64,000 nucleotides of DNA from Streptomyces sp. NBC_01689. GTDB taxonomy: Bacteria > Actinomycetota > Actinomycetes > Streptomycetales > Streptomycetaceae. How positions within the stretch are numbered: position 1 is the first letter of the stretch; every line of letters begins with the position of its first letter. Positions 27,351 through 36,675 of this stretch are shown here, piece after piece. A program made the translations under genes and the position numbers. The notes beneath the pieces were generated by a model. The model worked only from the letters and a program-made list of their open reading frames with translations. It ran no database searches and was not told where the DNA came from. The DNA lies in NCBI RefSeq assembly GCF_036250675.1, contig NZ_CP109592.1, positions 3,100,001 through 3,164,000 of the forward strand. Direction: 5' to 3'.

Positions 27351-28150
27351 AGGTCGTGCTGTTCTGCGGCGGTTACGGGATGCGGATGCGCAACGGAACC
27401 TCCGACGACGTGCCCAAGCCGATGGCGATGGTCGGCCCGAGACCCCTGATCTGGCACGTCATGCGCTACTACGCGCACTTCGGGCACACGGAGTTCATCC
27501 TCTGCCTCGGATACGGGGCCCACCACATCAAGGACTTCTTCCTCAACTACGAGGAGACGACGTCCAACGACTTCGTACTGCGCGGCGGGCGGCCCGAGTT
27601 GCTGTCCACCGACATCGCCGACTGGACGATCACGTTCGCGCAGACCGGCATCGAGTCACCGATCGGCGAGCGGCTGCGCCGGGTGCGCCACCACCTGGAC
27701 GGCGACGAGATGTTCCTCGCCAACTACGCCGACGTGCTCACCGACGCTCCGCTGCCGGAGATGATCGACCGGTTCGCCGCGCGGGACGCCGGCGCGTCGA
27801 TGATGGTGGTGCCGCCGCAGTCCTCGTTCCACTGCGTGGACCTCGGCGAGGACGGCCTGGTGGGAGGCATCACCGCGGTGAGCGACATGCCGCTGTGGGA
27901 GAACGGCGGCTACTTCGTGCTCCGCCAGGAGGTCTTCGACCACATACCGGAGAACGGCGACCTGGTCGCCGACGGCTGCGCCCAACTGGCCAAGCGCGGA
28001 CGGCTGGTGGCGCACCAGCACCGCGGTTTCTGGAAGCCGACCGACACCGTGAAGGAACGGGCCGCGCTCGACGACGCCTACGCCCGGGGCGACCGCCCCT
28101 GGGCCGTGTGGGAGCGGGACGGCGCGGGCGCCGGGGCGAGGACCGCGTGA
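27347..28150 (+). CDS. sugar-1-phosphate nucleotidyltransferase, glucose-1-phosphate cytidylyltransferase-like
   Basis: The 267-residue protein starts at ATG 27347, overlapping the preceding stop by 4 bp. The nucleotide-binding motif is GGYGMRMRNGTSDDVPKPM, a variant of GGxGTRL...KPM, followed by LIWHVMRYYAHFGHTEFILCLGYGAHHIKDFF, which closely follows RfbF-type enzymes. Asp-containing ANYADVLTD is the metal-binding strand. The family activates a sugar 1-phosphate with CTP (or another NTP). The usual GTRL is changed to GMRM, which may alter specificity, so the CDP assignment is an inference. It would feed the C-methyltransferase and reductase/epimerase genes. Confidence 0.85.
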   Translation: MKVVLFCGGYGMRMRNGTSDDVPKPMAMVGPRPLIWHVMRYYAHFGHTEFILCLGYGAHHIKDFFLNYEETTSNDFVLRGGRPELLSTDIADWTITFAQTGIESPIGERLRRVRHHLDGDEMFLANYADVLTDAPLPEMIDRFAARDAGASMMVVPPQSSFHCVDLGEDGLVGGITAVSDMPLWENGGYFVLRQEVFDHIPENGDLVADGCAQLAKRGRLVAHQHRGFWKPTDTVKERAALDDAYARGDRPWAVWERDGAGAGARTA

Positions 28151-28791
28151 TCCGGCTCGGGGCCGGGTCCCTGGAGAGGGTCGTCGCGGTGGGCGCGCAC
28201 TGCGACGACATCGCCATCGGCGCCGGCGGCACGCTGCTGACGCTGTGCCGCGCGCGGCCGGGCGTCCGTGTCGACGCGCTGGTGCTCTCCGGCGGCGGCG
28301 AGCGGGAGCAGGAGGAACGCTCCGCGCTCGCCGCCTTCTGCCCGGGTGCCGACCTGCGGGTGACCGTCCACAAGCTGCCGGACGGCCGGCTTCCCGCGCA
28401 CTGGGACGAGGCCAAGGCCGCGGTCGAGGAACTGCGCGCCGGGACGGAGCCGGATCTCGTGCTGGCCCCCCGCACCGACGACGCGCACCAGGACCACCGC
28501 GGCCTGGCGCGGCTGATGACCACCGCGTTCCGCGACCACCTCGTGCTCGGCTACGAGATCGTCAAGTGGGACGGCGACCTCGGCCGTCCGCCGGCCTACC
28601 AGCCGCTGTCGCCGGAGACCGCCGAGGAGAAGGTGCGGCTGCTGGAGGAGCACTACCCCTCACAGCGGCACCGGCCCTGGTACGACCGGGAGGCCTTCCT
28701 CGGGCTGGCCCGGATCCGCGGTATCGAATGCAACGCGCGTTACGCCGAGGCGTTCGCCGTCACCAAACTCACGCTCAATCTGGGGGGATGA
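28147..28791 (+). CDS. PIG-L family (LmbE-like) N-acetyl sugar deacetylase
   Basis: The 214-residue protein starts at GTG 28147, overlapping the previous stop (GTGA). The zinc motif AHCDD (~residues 17-21) and the second motif HQDHR (~118-122) match the PIG-L/LmbE fold. The family removes acetyl groups from GlcNAc-containing substrates and related amino-sugar conjugates. In this operon it probably deacetylates a sugar or nucleotide-sugar intermediate in the cytoplasm, as no signal peptide is present. Its substrate cannot be named from sequence. It is close in length to the family norm (~220-240). Confidence 0.88.
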   Translation: MIRLGAGSLERVVAVGAHCDDIAIGAGGTLLTLCRARPGVRVDALVLSGGGEREQEERSALAAFCPGADLRVTVHKLPDGRLPAHWDEAKAAVEELRAGTEPDLVLAPRTDDAHQDHRGLARLMTTAFRDHLVLGYEIVKWDGDLGRPPAYQPLSPETAEEKVRLLEEHYPSQRHRPWYDREAFLGLARIRGIECNARYAEAFAVTKLTLNLGG

Positions 28792-28794
28792 ACC

Positions 28795-29820
28795 TTGCGC
28801 GTACTGCTGACCGGACACCAGGGCTACCTGGGCACCGTGATGGCCCCGGTACTGTCGGCCGCCGGACACGAGGTCGTCGGTCTCGACGCCGGCCTCTTCG
28901 CCGACTGCGTGCTGGGCCCGTCGCCCGCCGACCCCCCGGGGCACCGGGTGGACCTGCGCGACGTCTCGGCCGAACACCTGGCCGGGGTGGACGCGGTGAT
29001 CCACCTGGCCGCGCTCTCCAACGACCCGCTCGGATCGCTGGCACCCGAACTCACCTACGACATCAACCACCACGCGTCCGTACGGCTGGCCCGGCTGGCC
29101 CGCGACGCCGGGGTGCGACGCTTCCTGTACGCGTCCACCTGCTCGGTCTACGGCGCCGCCGGCGGCGACGGGCTGGTCTCCGAGGACGCCCCGCTGCGCC
29201 CGGTGACCCCGTACGCGGAGTCCAAGGTGCGGGTCGAGGACGATCTGCACGAGCTCGCCGACGGCGACTTCACCCCGGTGTTCATGCGCAACGCCACCGC
29301 CTTCGGTTTCTCGCCCAGGCTGCGCGCCGACATCGTGCTGAACAACCTGGTGGGGCACGCCCTGCTCTCCGGTGAGGTGCTCGTGCTCTCCGACGGCACC
29401 CCCTGGCGCCCGCTGGTGCACGCCGCGGACATCGCGCGGGCCTTCACGGCCGCGCTGACCGCGCCGCGCGAGGCCGTGCACGACCTGGCGTTCAACATCG
29501 GCAGCGAGGTCAACAACGTCACGGTCGCCGAGATCGCCGAGCAGGTCGCCGAGGCGGTGACCGGCTCCAAGGTGGTGATCACCGGCGAGAACGGCGCCGA
29601 TCCGCGCTCGTACCGGGTGGACTTCTCCCGGTTCCGCGCCGCCGTGCCCGGCTTCGACTGCGAGTGGACGGTGAAGCGGGGCGCGCTCGAACTCGCCGAC
29701 GCCTACCGGGAACACGGGCTGACCCAGGAGGACTTCGAGCGCCGCTTCACCCGGCTGGCCGTGCTGCGCGCGGCCTCCGACGCCGGCGCGGTCGACGACA
29801 CCCTGCGGTGGAAGCGATGA
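28795..29820 (+). CDS. NAD-dependent epimerase/dehydratase (SDR family)
   Basis: The 341-residue protein starts at TTG 28795, with GGGGGGA at 28782-28787; no ATG or GTG in frame fits better, so this is a rare TTG start. The N-terminal Rossmann motif is TGHQGYLGTVM, then IHLAALSNDP, the SDR Ser-rich strand ASTCSVYG and the catalytic YAESK. It is close to extended SDR nucleotide-sugar 4-ketoreductases/epimerases. It overlaps the next gene by 4 bp. It acts on a CDP-, TDP- or UDP-sugar, most likely the product of the nearby nucleotidyltransferase. Confidence 0.9.
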   Translation: MRVLLTGHQGYLGTVMAPVLSAAGHEVVGLDAGLFADCVLGPSPADPPGHRVDLRDVSAEHLAGVDAVIHLAALSNDPLGSLAPELTYDINHHASVRLARLARDAGVRRFLYASTCSVYGAAGGDGLVSEDAPLRPVTPYAESKVRVEDDLHELADGDFTPVFMRNATAFGFSPRLRADIVLNNLVGHALLSGEVLVLSDGTPWRPLVHAADIARAFTAALTAPREAVHDLAFNIGSEVNNVTVAEIAEQVAEAVTGSKVVITGENGADPRSYRVDFSRFRAAVPGFDCEWTVKRGALELADAYREHGLTQEDFERRFTRLAVLRAASDAGAVDDTLRWKR

Positions 29821-31091
29821 CCACGCCCGGCGAGGAGATGCACGCACTGGTGGAGCGGCTGTACCCGCTCTGCCGGAGCATCACCGGCGACGGGGTGCGC
29901 GCCACCCTGGAGATCGTCGGTGAGTACATCCCGCTGCAGGTGCACGAGGTGCCGACCGGGACCGAGGTCCTCGACTGGACGGTGCCGCAGGAGTGGAACA
30001 TCCGGGACGCGTACGTCGCCGACTCCGCCGGCAGGCGGGTCGTCGACTTCGCCGCGTCCAGCCTGCACGTGCTCGGCTACAGCGTGCCGGTGTCGGCGAC
30101 CATGCCGCTGGCCGACCTCCGCCCACACCTGCACACCCTGCCCGACCAGCCGGGCTTGGTGCCCTACCGCACCAGCTACTACAAACCGGAGTGGGGCTTC
30201 TGTCTGGCGCAGGAGACCCTGGACGCGCTGCCCGAGGGCGAGTACGAGGTCCGTATCGACTCCACCCTCGCGGACGGGCACCTGACCTACGCCGAGCACG
30301 TGGTCCCCGGCCGGGTTCCCGACGAGGTGATCGTCTCCTGCCACGTCTGCCACCCGTCGCTGGCCAACGACAACCTCGCCGGCATCGCGGTGGCGACGTT
30401 CCTGGCCCGCGCGCTCGCGCGGGAGACGCCCCACTACACCTACCGGTTCATCTTCGCGCCCGGCACCATCGGCGCGATCACCTGGCTGGCCCGCAACGCG
30501 GAGCGGGTGGACCGGGTCAAGCACGGACTCGTCCTGGCCTGCGCCGGGGACCGGGGCCGGCTGACGTACAAGCGGAGCAGGCGCGGCGACGCGGAGATCG
30601 ACCAGGTGCTGCGGCACGTCCTGACCGCCTCCGGACGCCCGCACCGGATCGAGGAGTTCACCCCGTACGGCTATGACGAGCGGCAGTACTGCTCGCCCGG
30701 GTTCGATCTCGGTGTGGGCTCGCTCAGCCGGACCCCGTACGCCGGCTACCCCGAGTACCACACCTCGGCCGACAATCCCGGCTTCGTCTCCCCGGAGGCG
30801 ATGACGGACACCCTCGACGTCTGCCGCGAGGCGTTCGCGGTCCTCGACCGCAACCGCCGGTACCTCAACCTCAGCCCCTACGGCGAACCACAGCTGGGGC
30901 GGCGCGGGTTGTACGACTCGCTCGGCGGCCGCAGCGACGCGAAGCAGGCGCAGATGGCCATGCTCTGGGTGCTCAGCCTCTCGGACGGCGAGCACGGTCT
31001 GCTGGACGTCGCCGAGCGGTCCGGGCTGCCGTTCGACACCGTCGCCGCCGCGGCCGACGCCCTGTGCGGCGCCGGGCTGATCAAGGCGTGA
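29817..31091 (+). CDS. DUF2172/DUF4910 aminopeptidase-fold protein of polysaccharide clusters
   Basis: The 424-residue protein starts at ATG 29817, overlapping the previous stop. The N-terminal part has LYPLCRSITGDGVR and EVPTGTEVLDWTVPQEWNIRDAYV, hallmarks of the DUF2172 insert. The core has SCHVCHPSLANDNLAGIAVA, where the His, Asp and following residues match the metal-binding region of M28-like peptidases, and DERQYCSPGFDLGVGSLSR. A C-terminal ~80-residue winged-helix-like domain follows. The family is common in capsule and exopolysaccharide clusters; its reaction there is unproven (peptidase or amidohydrolase on sugar-linked amino acids). It is cytoplasmic by lack of signal. Confidence 0.85.
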   Translation: MTTPGEEMHALVERLYPLCRSITGDGVRATLEIVGEYIPLQVHEVPTGTEVLDWTVPQEWNIRDAYVADSAGRRVVDFAASSLHVLGYSVPVSATMPLADLRPHLHTLPDQPGLVPYRTSYYKPEWGFCLAQETLDALPEGEYEVRIDSTLADGHLTYAEHVVPGRVPDEVIVSCHVCHPSLANDNLAGIAVATFLARALARETPHYTYRFIFAPGTIGAITWLARNAERVDRVKHGLVLACAGDRGRLTYKRSRRGDAEIDQVLRHVLTASGRPHRIEEFTPYGYDERQYCSPGFDLGVGSLSRTPYAGYPEYHTSADNPGFVSPEAMTDTLDVCREAFAVLDRNRRYLNLSPYGEPQLGRRGLYDSLGGRSDAKQAQMAMLWVLSLSDGEHGLLDVAERSGLPFDTVAAAADALCGAGLIKA

Positions 31092-32392
31092 CGCCGATGA
31101 GCACGGAGGAGGAGAACCCGACGACGGCGCCGCCGGCCGGATCCGGCCGGCGGGCCCTCGTCGGCCGGCTGTCCTGGGGACTGGCCGACCAGGCGGCGTC
31201 CAGCGTGAGCAACTTCGTGGTGGGCATCTACGTGGCCCGCTCGCTGGGGGTGACCGCGTTCGGCGTGTTCAGCCTCGCCTGGGTGACGTACGGCGTGGTG
31301 CTCAACGTCTCCCGCGGGCTGGCCACCGATCCGCTCGTGGTCCGCTTCAGCGGTGTGTCGGACGCGTCCTGGCGCGGGGCGGTGTCCCGGTCCACGGGCA
31401 CCGCGCTCGGCGTCGGCACCGTCCTCGGCGTCGTGTGCCTGGCGGCCGGGCTCGGCGTCGGCGGCCGCGTGGGGCCCGCGTTCGCCGCCCTCGGTGTCAT
31501 GCTGCCGGGGCTGCTGCTCCAGGACGCCTGGCGGTTCTCGTTCTTCGCCGCCGGCGCCGGACGGAAGGCGTTCGTCAACGACGTCGTGTGGGGCGTCGCC
31601 CTCGTGCCGGTCATGGTGGTGGCCGCCCATGTGGACACCGTGGCCGCCTTCGTGCTCGCCTGGGGCGGGTCCGCGACGGTCGCGGGCGCGTACGGCTATT
31701 TCCAGTCCGGCATCCGGCCCCGGCTCGGCGAGGCACGCGGATGGCTCCGCGAGCAGCGCGATCTCGGCTACCGGTACCTGGTCGAGAACGTCAGCCTGAG
31801 CGGCGCGAGCCAGCTGCGGGCCTACGGGCTCGGCGCGATCGTCGGGGTGAGCGCGGTGGGCGCGGTGCGGGGCGCCGAGCTGCTGCTCGGGCCGTTCCTG
31901 GCGGTGCTGATGGGACTCTCCCTGGTCACCGTCCCGGAGGCGGCCCGGGTACTGCGGGAGGCCCCGCACCGGCTGGGCAGGTTCTGTCTCCTCCTCGGCG
32001 CAGGGCAGGCCGTAGGCGCGCTGCTGTGGGGCTCGACGCTGCTGCTGATACCCGACCGGACCGGCGAGCTGGCGCTCGGCAACGTCTGGACCTCCTCCTC
32101 GCACCTCATCGTGCAGATCACCCTCAGCGTCGCGGGAGCCGGCCTCGGCACCGGCGCCGCGGCCGGACTGCGCGCGCTCGGCGCGGCCCGGCGCAGCCTG
32201 CGCTGTCAGCTGTTCGCGTCCGCCTGCTACGTCGGCGGCGGGCTCGGCGGGGCGGTCGTGGCCGGCACGGCCGGCTCGGCCTGGGGCGTCGCCGCCGCGA
32301 CCGTCGGAGGCTCGGCCGTGTGGTGGCTGCAGCTGCGGTCCGCCCTGCGCGAGCGCCACCGCGAAACCATCCCCGAAGTGAGGACCTCATGA
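31088..32392 (+). CDS. Wzx-like polysaccharide flippase
   Basis: The product is 434 residues from GTG 31088, which overlaps the preceding stop in the GTGA pattern used elsewhere in this operon; ATG 31097 is an alternative. About 12 transmembrane segments are visible, beginning LSWGLADQAASSVSNFVVGIYVARSLG, typical of MOP-superfamily polysaccharide exporters. No soluble domain is present. The role is transfer of the lipid-linked repeat unit to the outer face, matching the Wzy-like polymerase and Wzz-like proteins in the same operon. Confidence 0.87.
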   Translation: MTPMSTEEENPTTAPPAGSGRRALVGRLSWGLADQAASSVSNFVVGIYVARSLGVTAFGVFSLAWVTYGVVLNVSRGLATDPLVVRFSGVSDASWRGAVSRSTGTALGVGTVLGVVCLAAGLGVGGRVGPAFAALGVMLPGLLLQDAWRFSFFAAGAGRKAFVNDVVWGVALVPVMVVAAHVDTVAAFVLAWGGSATVAGAYGYFQSGIRPRLGEARGWLREQRDLGYRYLVENVSLSGASQLRAYGLGAIVGVSAVGAVRGAELLLGPFLAVLMGLSLVTVPEAARVLREAPHRLGRFCLLLGAGQAVGALLWGSTLLLIPDRTGELALGNVWTSSSHLIVQITLSVAGAGLGTGAAAGLRALGAARRSLRCQLFASACYVGGGLGGAVVAGTAGSAWGVAAATVGGSAVWWLQLRSALRERHRETIPEVRTS

Positions 32393-33336
32393 CCGACCGA
32401 CCCAGGCTGAGCGTCGGCCTGCCCGTGTACAACGGTGAGGAGTACCTGTCCGAGTCGCTCGACGCCCTGCTCGGCCAGACGTACGAGGACTTCGAACTGA
32501 TCATCTCCGACAACGCCTCGACCGACGGAACCCAGGAGATCTGCCGCGAGTACGCCGCGAAGGACGCGCGCATCCGCTACCTCCGGCTGCCGCGCAACAT
32601 CGGCGCCACGCCCAACCACAACCATGTGCTCGCCGAGTCCCGCGGCGAGCTGTTCAAGTGGGCCTCGCACGACGACCTCTACGGCCGGGACCTGCTGCGG
32701 CGCTGTGTGGAAGCGCTGGACGAGCGTCCGGACATGATCCTCGCCCACACCGGCCAGGCGGTCATCGACGGGGACGGCCGGGTGACGGTCCCCTACGAGT
32801 ACACGCTCGCCACCGACTCGCCGCACGCGCCGGAGCGCTTCCGCAGTCTGCTGTTCGAGCCGGGCGGCGACGACTTCTACGGGGTGTTCCGGACCGACAG
32901 GCTGCGCCGGGTGAAGCCGATGGACAGCTACCACCACGCGGACCGCACGTACGTCGCCGAGATCACCCTCCACGGCCCCTTCCACCAGGTGCCCGAGCTG
33001 CTGTACTTCCGCCGCGACCACCCGACCCGCGCCGAGCGGGCGAACCCGTCCAAGCGCTCCCGCTGCGTCAACCTGGACCCGCGCCGGGCCGGCCCGCTGC
33101 ACCCGACGCCCCGGCTGCTCGCCGAGTACGTCTGGGGCTTCGCCTCGGCGATCCGGCGGGCGCCGCTCTCCCCGGCCGACCGCCGCGCCTGCTACGGCCA
33201 CCTGGCCTCGTGGCTGACCAGCCGGGTCCGGCCGGGCGCCGGCGAGCGGGTCGAGGACCGCGCCCCGGTCGATCCGGCGCTGCTCACGGTCTCCGTCGAC
33301 GCCCTCGTCGCGGGCCGCGAGGGGAGGCGGGCATGA
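32389..33336 (+). CDS. glycosyltransferase family 2
   Basis: The 315-residue protein starts at ATG 32389, overlapping the previous stop (ATGA), with GTGAGGACC upstream. It is a GT-A fold with SVGLPVYNGEEYLSESLDALLGQTYEDFELIISDNAS and a DDLYG motif in the DXD position (WASHDDLYG). The C-terminal ~100 residues are basic and carry no transmembrane segment, so the enzyme is probably peripheral. It adds a sugar from a nucleotide donor to the growing lipid-linked oligosaccharide. Donor unknown. Confidence 0.9.
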   Translation: MTDRPRLSVGLPVYNGEEYLSESLDALLGQTYEDFELIISDNASTDGTQEICREYAAKDARIRYLRLPRNIGATPNHNHVLAESRGELFKWASHDDLYGRDLLRRCVEALDERPDMILAHTGQAVIDGDGRVTVPYEYTLATDSPHAPERFRSLLFEPGGDDFYGVFRTDRLRRVKPMDSYHHADRTYVAEITLHGPFHQVPELLYFRRDHPTRAERANPSKRSRCVNLDPRRAGPLHPTPRLLAEYVWGFASAIRRAPLSPADRRACYGHLASWLTSRVRPGAGERVEDRAPVDPALLTVSVDALVAGREGRRA

Positions 33337-34574
33337 CCTCCGCGGACGGAACCCCGGTGCGCGTCGGGGTGTTCGGCCTGCTCGGCTCCGGCAACCTCGG
33401 CAACGACGGATCGCTCGAAGCCCTGCTCGGCCACCTCCGCGCCGCGCACCCTGAGGCGGTCGTGGACGCGCTGTGCGGCGGCCCCGAGGCGGTGACGACC
33501 CGGTTCGGCATCCCCGCGACACGGATGCACTGGTATCGCGGGGAGTACCGGACCGCGTCACGCGCGCACGCGATCGCGGGGAAGGCCCTGGGCAAGCTCG
33601 TCGACGTCTTCCGCACCGCCGCCTGGGTACGCCGCCACGACGTGGTGATCGTGCCGGGCATGGGCGTCCTGGAGGCGACCCTGCCGCTGCGGCCGTGGGG
33701 CTTCCCGTACTCGCTGTTCCTGCTCTGCGCGAGCGGCCGGCTGCTGCGCACCCGGGTGGCGCTGGTCAGCGTCGGCGCCGCGACGATCGCCGACCGGCCG
33801 ACCCGAGCCCTGGTCCGCTGGTCCGCGCGGCTGGCCGCCTACCGGTCCTACCGGGACACGCAGTCCCGCGACGCGATGCGGACGATGGGCGTGGACACGG
33901 CGCGCGACGAGGTCTACCCCGACCTCGCGTTCGCCCTGCCGGCCCAGCGGGCGAGCACGCCCGCGGACCCGTCGGACCCGGCGGGCACGGTCTGCGTCGG
34001 CGTCATGGACTTCCACGGCGGCAACGACGATCGCGCCCGGGCCGAGGAGATATACGGGCGCTACCTCGACGCGACGATCCGGTTCGTCCGCGCGCTGGTC
34101 GAGGAGGGCAGGGCCGTACGGCTGCTCACCGGTGACGAGTGCGACCGGCCGGTGGTCTCCGCGATCCTCGACGCGGTGGAGTCGCCACTGGTCACCGCGG
34201 CCGAGCCGGCCTCGCTGGCCGACCTGATGAAGGAGATGGCGGCCGCCGACGCCGTGATGGCGATCCGCTACCACAACCTGATCTGCGCACTGAAGACCGG
34301 GACGCCGGTGCTCGCCCTGAGCTACGCGGCGAAGAGCGACGCGCTCATGACGGAGATGGGCCTCGGCGCGTTCTGCCACCCGGCCCGTGAGGTCGACGCC
34401 GACCGGCTGCTGGAGCAGTTCCGGGCGCTGGAGAGGCGCTCCCCGGAGCTGCGGCGGACCCTCGCCGAACGGAACGTGGAGGCCGCCCGGCGGCTTCAGC
34501 ACCAGTTCGACTCCCTGACCGCGGCCGTGTTCCCCGCGGCCGACCACGCCCACACCCCGCGGAAGGCTCCATGA
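33333..34574 (+). CDS. polysaccharide pyruvyl transferase family protein
   Basis: The 413-residue protein starts at ATG 33333, overlapping the previous stop, with GGGGAGG at 33321-33327. The N-terminal GVFGLLGSGNLGNDGSLEALL is the typical opening of this family; later motifs include MDFHGGNDD and AADAVMAIRYHNLICALKTGTPVLAL. Family members add a pyruvate ketal to a sugar using phosphoenolpyruvate, which puts a negative charge on the polymer. Its presence with a uronate dehydrogenase predicts an acidic polysaccharide. It is about the usual length. The acceptor sugar is unknown. Confidence 0.87.
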   Translation: MTSADGTPVRVGVFGLLGSGNLGNDGSLEALLGHLRAAHPEAVVDALCGGPEAVTTRFGIPATRMHWYRGEYRTASRAHAIAGKALGKLVDVFRTAAWVRRHDVVIVPGMGVLEATLPLRPWGFPYSLFLLCASGRLLRTRVALVSVGAATIADRPTRALVRWSARLAAYRSYRDTQSRDAMRTMGVDTARDEVYPDLAFALPAQRASTPADPSDPAGTVCVGVMDFHGGNDDRARAEEIYGRYLDATIRFVRALVEEGRAVRLLTGDECDRPVVSAILDAVESPLVTAAEPASLADLMKEMAAADAVMAIRYHNLICALKTGTPVLALSYAAKSDALMTEMGLGAFCHPAREVDADRLLEQFRALERRSPELRRTLAERNVEAARRLQHQFDSLTAAVFPAADHAHTPRKAP

Positions 34575-35122
34575 AGGCCACCGAAGTCCCCGAGATCACC
34601 GGCGCGTACCTCTTCGAGCCGAAGCCCTACGCGGACGAACGCGGCTTCTTCTGCCGCACGTTCGACGCCGACGTGGTCCGCTCGGCGGGCCTCGACCCGG
34701 ACGCCTTCGTCCAGGACAGCCTGTCCCGCTCGGTCCGGGGCGTGCTGCGCGGTCTGCACCTGCGCTCCGGCGCCGGTGAGGCCAAGCTGGTGCGCTGCTC
34801 GTCCGGGAGGATCTTCGACGTCGTCGTGGACCTGCGCCCGGACTCGCCCACCTACCTCGGCCGGGCCTTCTTCGAGCTGTCCGGCGAGACACAGGTGACC
34901 CTGTACATCCCCGCGGGGTGCGCGCACGGCTTCCAGGCGCTGACCGCGACCGCGGACACCTCGTACAGGATCGACCGCCCGCACGACCCGGCCGAGGACG
35001 TGACGATCGCCCACGACGACCCGGAGCTCGCCATTCCGTGGCCGCTGCCGGTCACTTCGATGTCCGAACGGGACCGGGGGGCGCCGAGCCTCGCGCAGGT
35101 CCTGAAGCAACAAGAGAGCTGA
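34571..35122 (+). CDS. dTDP-4-dehydrorhamnose 3,5-epimerase family (RmlC/RfbC-like cupin)
   Basis: The 183-residue protein starts at ATG 34571, overlapping the previous stop. Family motifs are EPKPYADERGFFCRTF, SRSVRGVLRGLHLR (with the catalytic His), KLVRCSSGRIFDVVVDLR and YIPAGCAHGFQAL. The family epimerises 4-keto-6-deoxy NDP-sugars at C-3 and/or C-5. RmlA, RmlB and RmlD are not nearby, so it need not be for rhamnose; the C-methyltransferase and cytidylyltransferase-like genes suggest a modified sugar pathway instead. Confidence 0.9.
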   Translation: MKATEVPEITGAYLFEPKPYADERGFFCRTFDADVVRSAGLDPDAFVQDSLSRSVRGVLRGLHLRSGAGEAKLVRCSSGRIFDVVVDLRPDSPTYLGRAFFELSGETQVTLYIPAGCAHGFQALTATADTSYRIDRPHDPAEDVTIAHDDPELAIPWPLPVTSMSERDRGAPSLAQVLKQQES

Positions 35123-35129
35123 GGCCGGC

Positions 35130-36464
35130 GTGCGTACCGAACACACCGAAGAATTCCAGCTGCCCCGCTCACGGCTCGCGAACGAGCGGCTGCACGCCAT
35201 GGTCCCCGGCGGCGCGCACACCTACGCCAAGGGTGACGACCAGTACCCCGAGAACCTGGCCCCGGTCATCAGCCACGGCAACGGTGCGCACGTGTGGGAC
35301 ATCGACGGCAACCGCTACGTCGAGTACGGGTCCGGGCTGCGCTCGGTCAGCCTCGGCCACGCCCACCCCCGGGTGGTCGAGGCGGTACGGCGGGAGATCG
35401 ACCGCGGCAGCAACTTCGTCCGCCCGTCCGTCGTCGAGGTCGACGCCGCGGAACGCTTCCTGGCCACGGTGCCGACCGCCGAGATGGTGAAGTTCGCGAA
35501 GAACGGCTCCGACGCCACCACCGCCGCGGTACGCCTCGCCCGCGCCGCGACCGGCCGCCCGCGGGTGGCCCTCTGCGCCGACCATCCGTTCTTCTCCGTC
35601 GACGACTGGTTCATCGGCACCACGCCGATGTCCGCGGGCATCCCGGCGGAGACCGACGAGCTGACCGTGTCCTTCCCCTACGGGGACCTGGCCGCCACGG
35701 AGGAACTGCTCACCCGGTACCAGGACGAGGTCGCCTGCCTGATCCTGGAACCCGCCACCCACGCCGAACCGCCGCCCGGGTACCTCGCGGGCCTGCGCGA
35801 ACTGGCCGACCGGCACGGCTGCGTACTGATCTTCGACGAGATGATCACCGGCTTCCGCTGGTCCGAGGCGGGCGCCCAGGGTCTGTACGGCGTCGTCCCC
35901 GACCTCTCCACGTTCGGCAAGGCGCTGGGCAACGGGTTCGCCGTCTCGGCGCTGGCCGGGCGGCGTGACCTGATGGAGCGGGGCGGGCTGCGCCACTCCG
36001 GCGACCGGGTGTTCCTGCTGTCCACCACGCACGGCGCGGAGACGCACTCCCTGGCGGCCGCGATGGCCGTGCAGACCACCTACGTCGAGGAGGGCGTCAC
36101 CGCCCGGCTGCACGCCCTCGGCGAGCGGCTGGCCGCCGGTGTCCGCGACGCGGCGGCCACCATGGGCGTCGGGGACCACATCGTCGTCCGGGGCCGGGCC
36201 AGCAATCTGGTCTTCGCCACCCTCGACGGGAACCGGCAGCCGTCGCAGGAGTACCGCACCCTGTTCCTGCGCCGGCTCCTCGCGGGCGGCGTACTGGCCC
36301 CGTCCTTCGTGGTGAGCAGCGCGCTCAGCGACGCCGACATCGACCACACGGTCGACGTGGTGGCCGAGGCGTGCGCGGTCTACCGGAAGGCGCTGGAATC
36401 CGCCGACCCCACTCCGTGGCTGGGCGGACGCCCGGTGAGGCCCGTCTTCCGCCGCCTGGCCTGA
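35130..36464 (+). CDS. PLP-dependent class-III aminotransferase (glutamate-1-semialdehyde aminomutase-like)
   Basis: The 444-residue protein starts at GTG 35130. PLP enzyme features are FAKNGSDATTAAVRLARA, LIFDEMITGFRW and the Schiff-base lysine at K264 in STFGKALGNGF. It is similar to HemL-type enzymes, but the position at the end of a polysaccharide operon suggests transfer of an amino group to a keto-sugar rather than tetrapyrrole synthesis. It is the last gene of the 27.5-kb operon. A palindrome at 36703-36732 lies 239 bp downstream. Confidence 0.88.
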   Translation: MRTEHTEEFQLPRSRLANERLHAMVPGGAHTYAKGDDQYPENLAPVISHGNGAHVWDIDGNRYVEYGSGLRSVSLGHAHPRVVEAVRREIDRGSNFVRPSVVEVDAAERFLATVPTAEMVKFAKNGSDATTAAVRLARAATGRPRVALCADHPFFSVDDWFIGTTPMSAGIPAETDELTVSFPYGDLAATEELLTRYQDEVACLILEPATHAEPPPGYLAGLRELADRHGCVLIFDEMITGFRWSEAGAQGLYGVVPDLSTFGKALGNGFAVSALAGRRDLMERGGLRHSGDRVFLLSTTHGAETHSLAAAMAVQTTYVEEGVTARLHALGERLAAGVRDAAATMGVGDHIVVRGRASNLVFATLDGNRQPSQEYRTLFLRRLLAGGVLAPSFVVSSALSDADIDHTVDVVAEACAVYRKALESADPTPWLGGRPVRPVFRRLA

Positions 36465-36675
36465 GCTGACCTGACGGCCCGTCGGCATCTTCTGACGGCC
36501 CGGCCGCTCGACCGGCGGCCCGGCAGCCGTTCGGCGGGCCGTGCACGCGCCCCGGCCGGCCCGCACCTCGCCGCTCCGCGCGGGCCGACGCGAGGGTGCG
36601 TGGAAGAGCGCATCGCCGCGCCGGGCACGGCCGCCGGGCGCAAGCGCGTCAACGGAGGTTGCGCCGCATGCGGCC

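Noticed and set aside
35130..36464. Tetrapyrrole-pathway HemL
   Set aside because: It is HemL-like in fold but sits at the end of a polysaccharide operon with no other tetrapyrrole genes, so a sugar aminotransferase is more likely.
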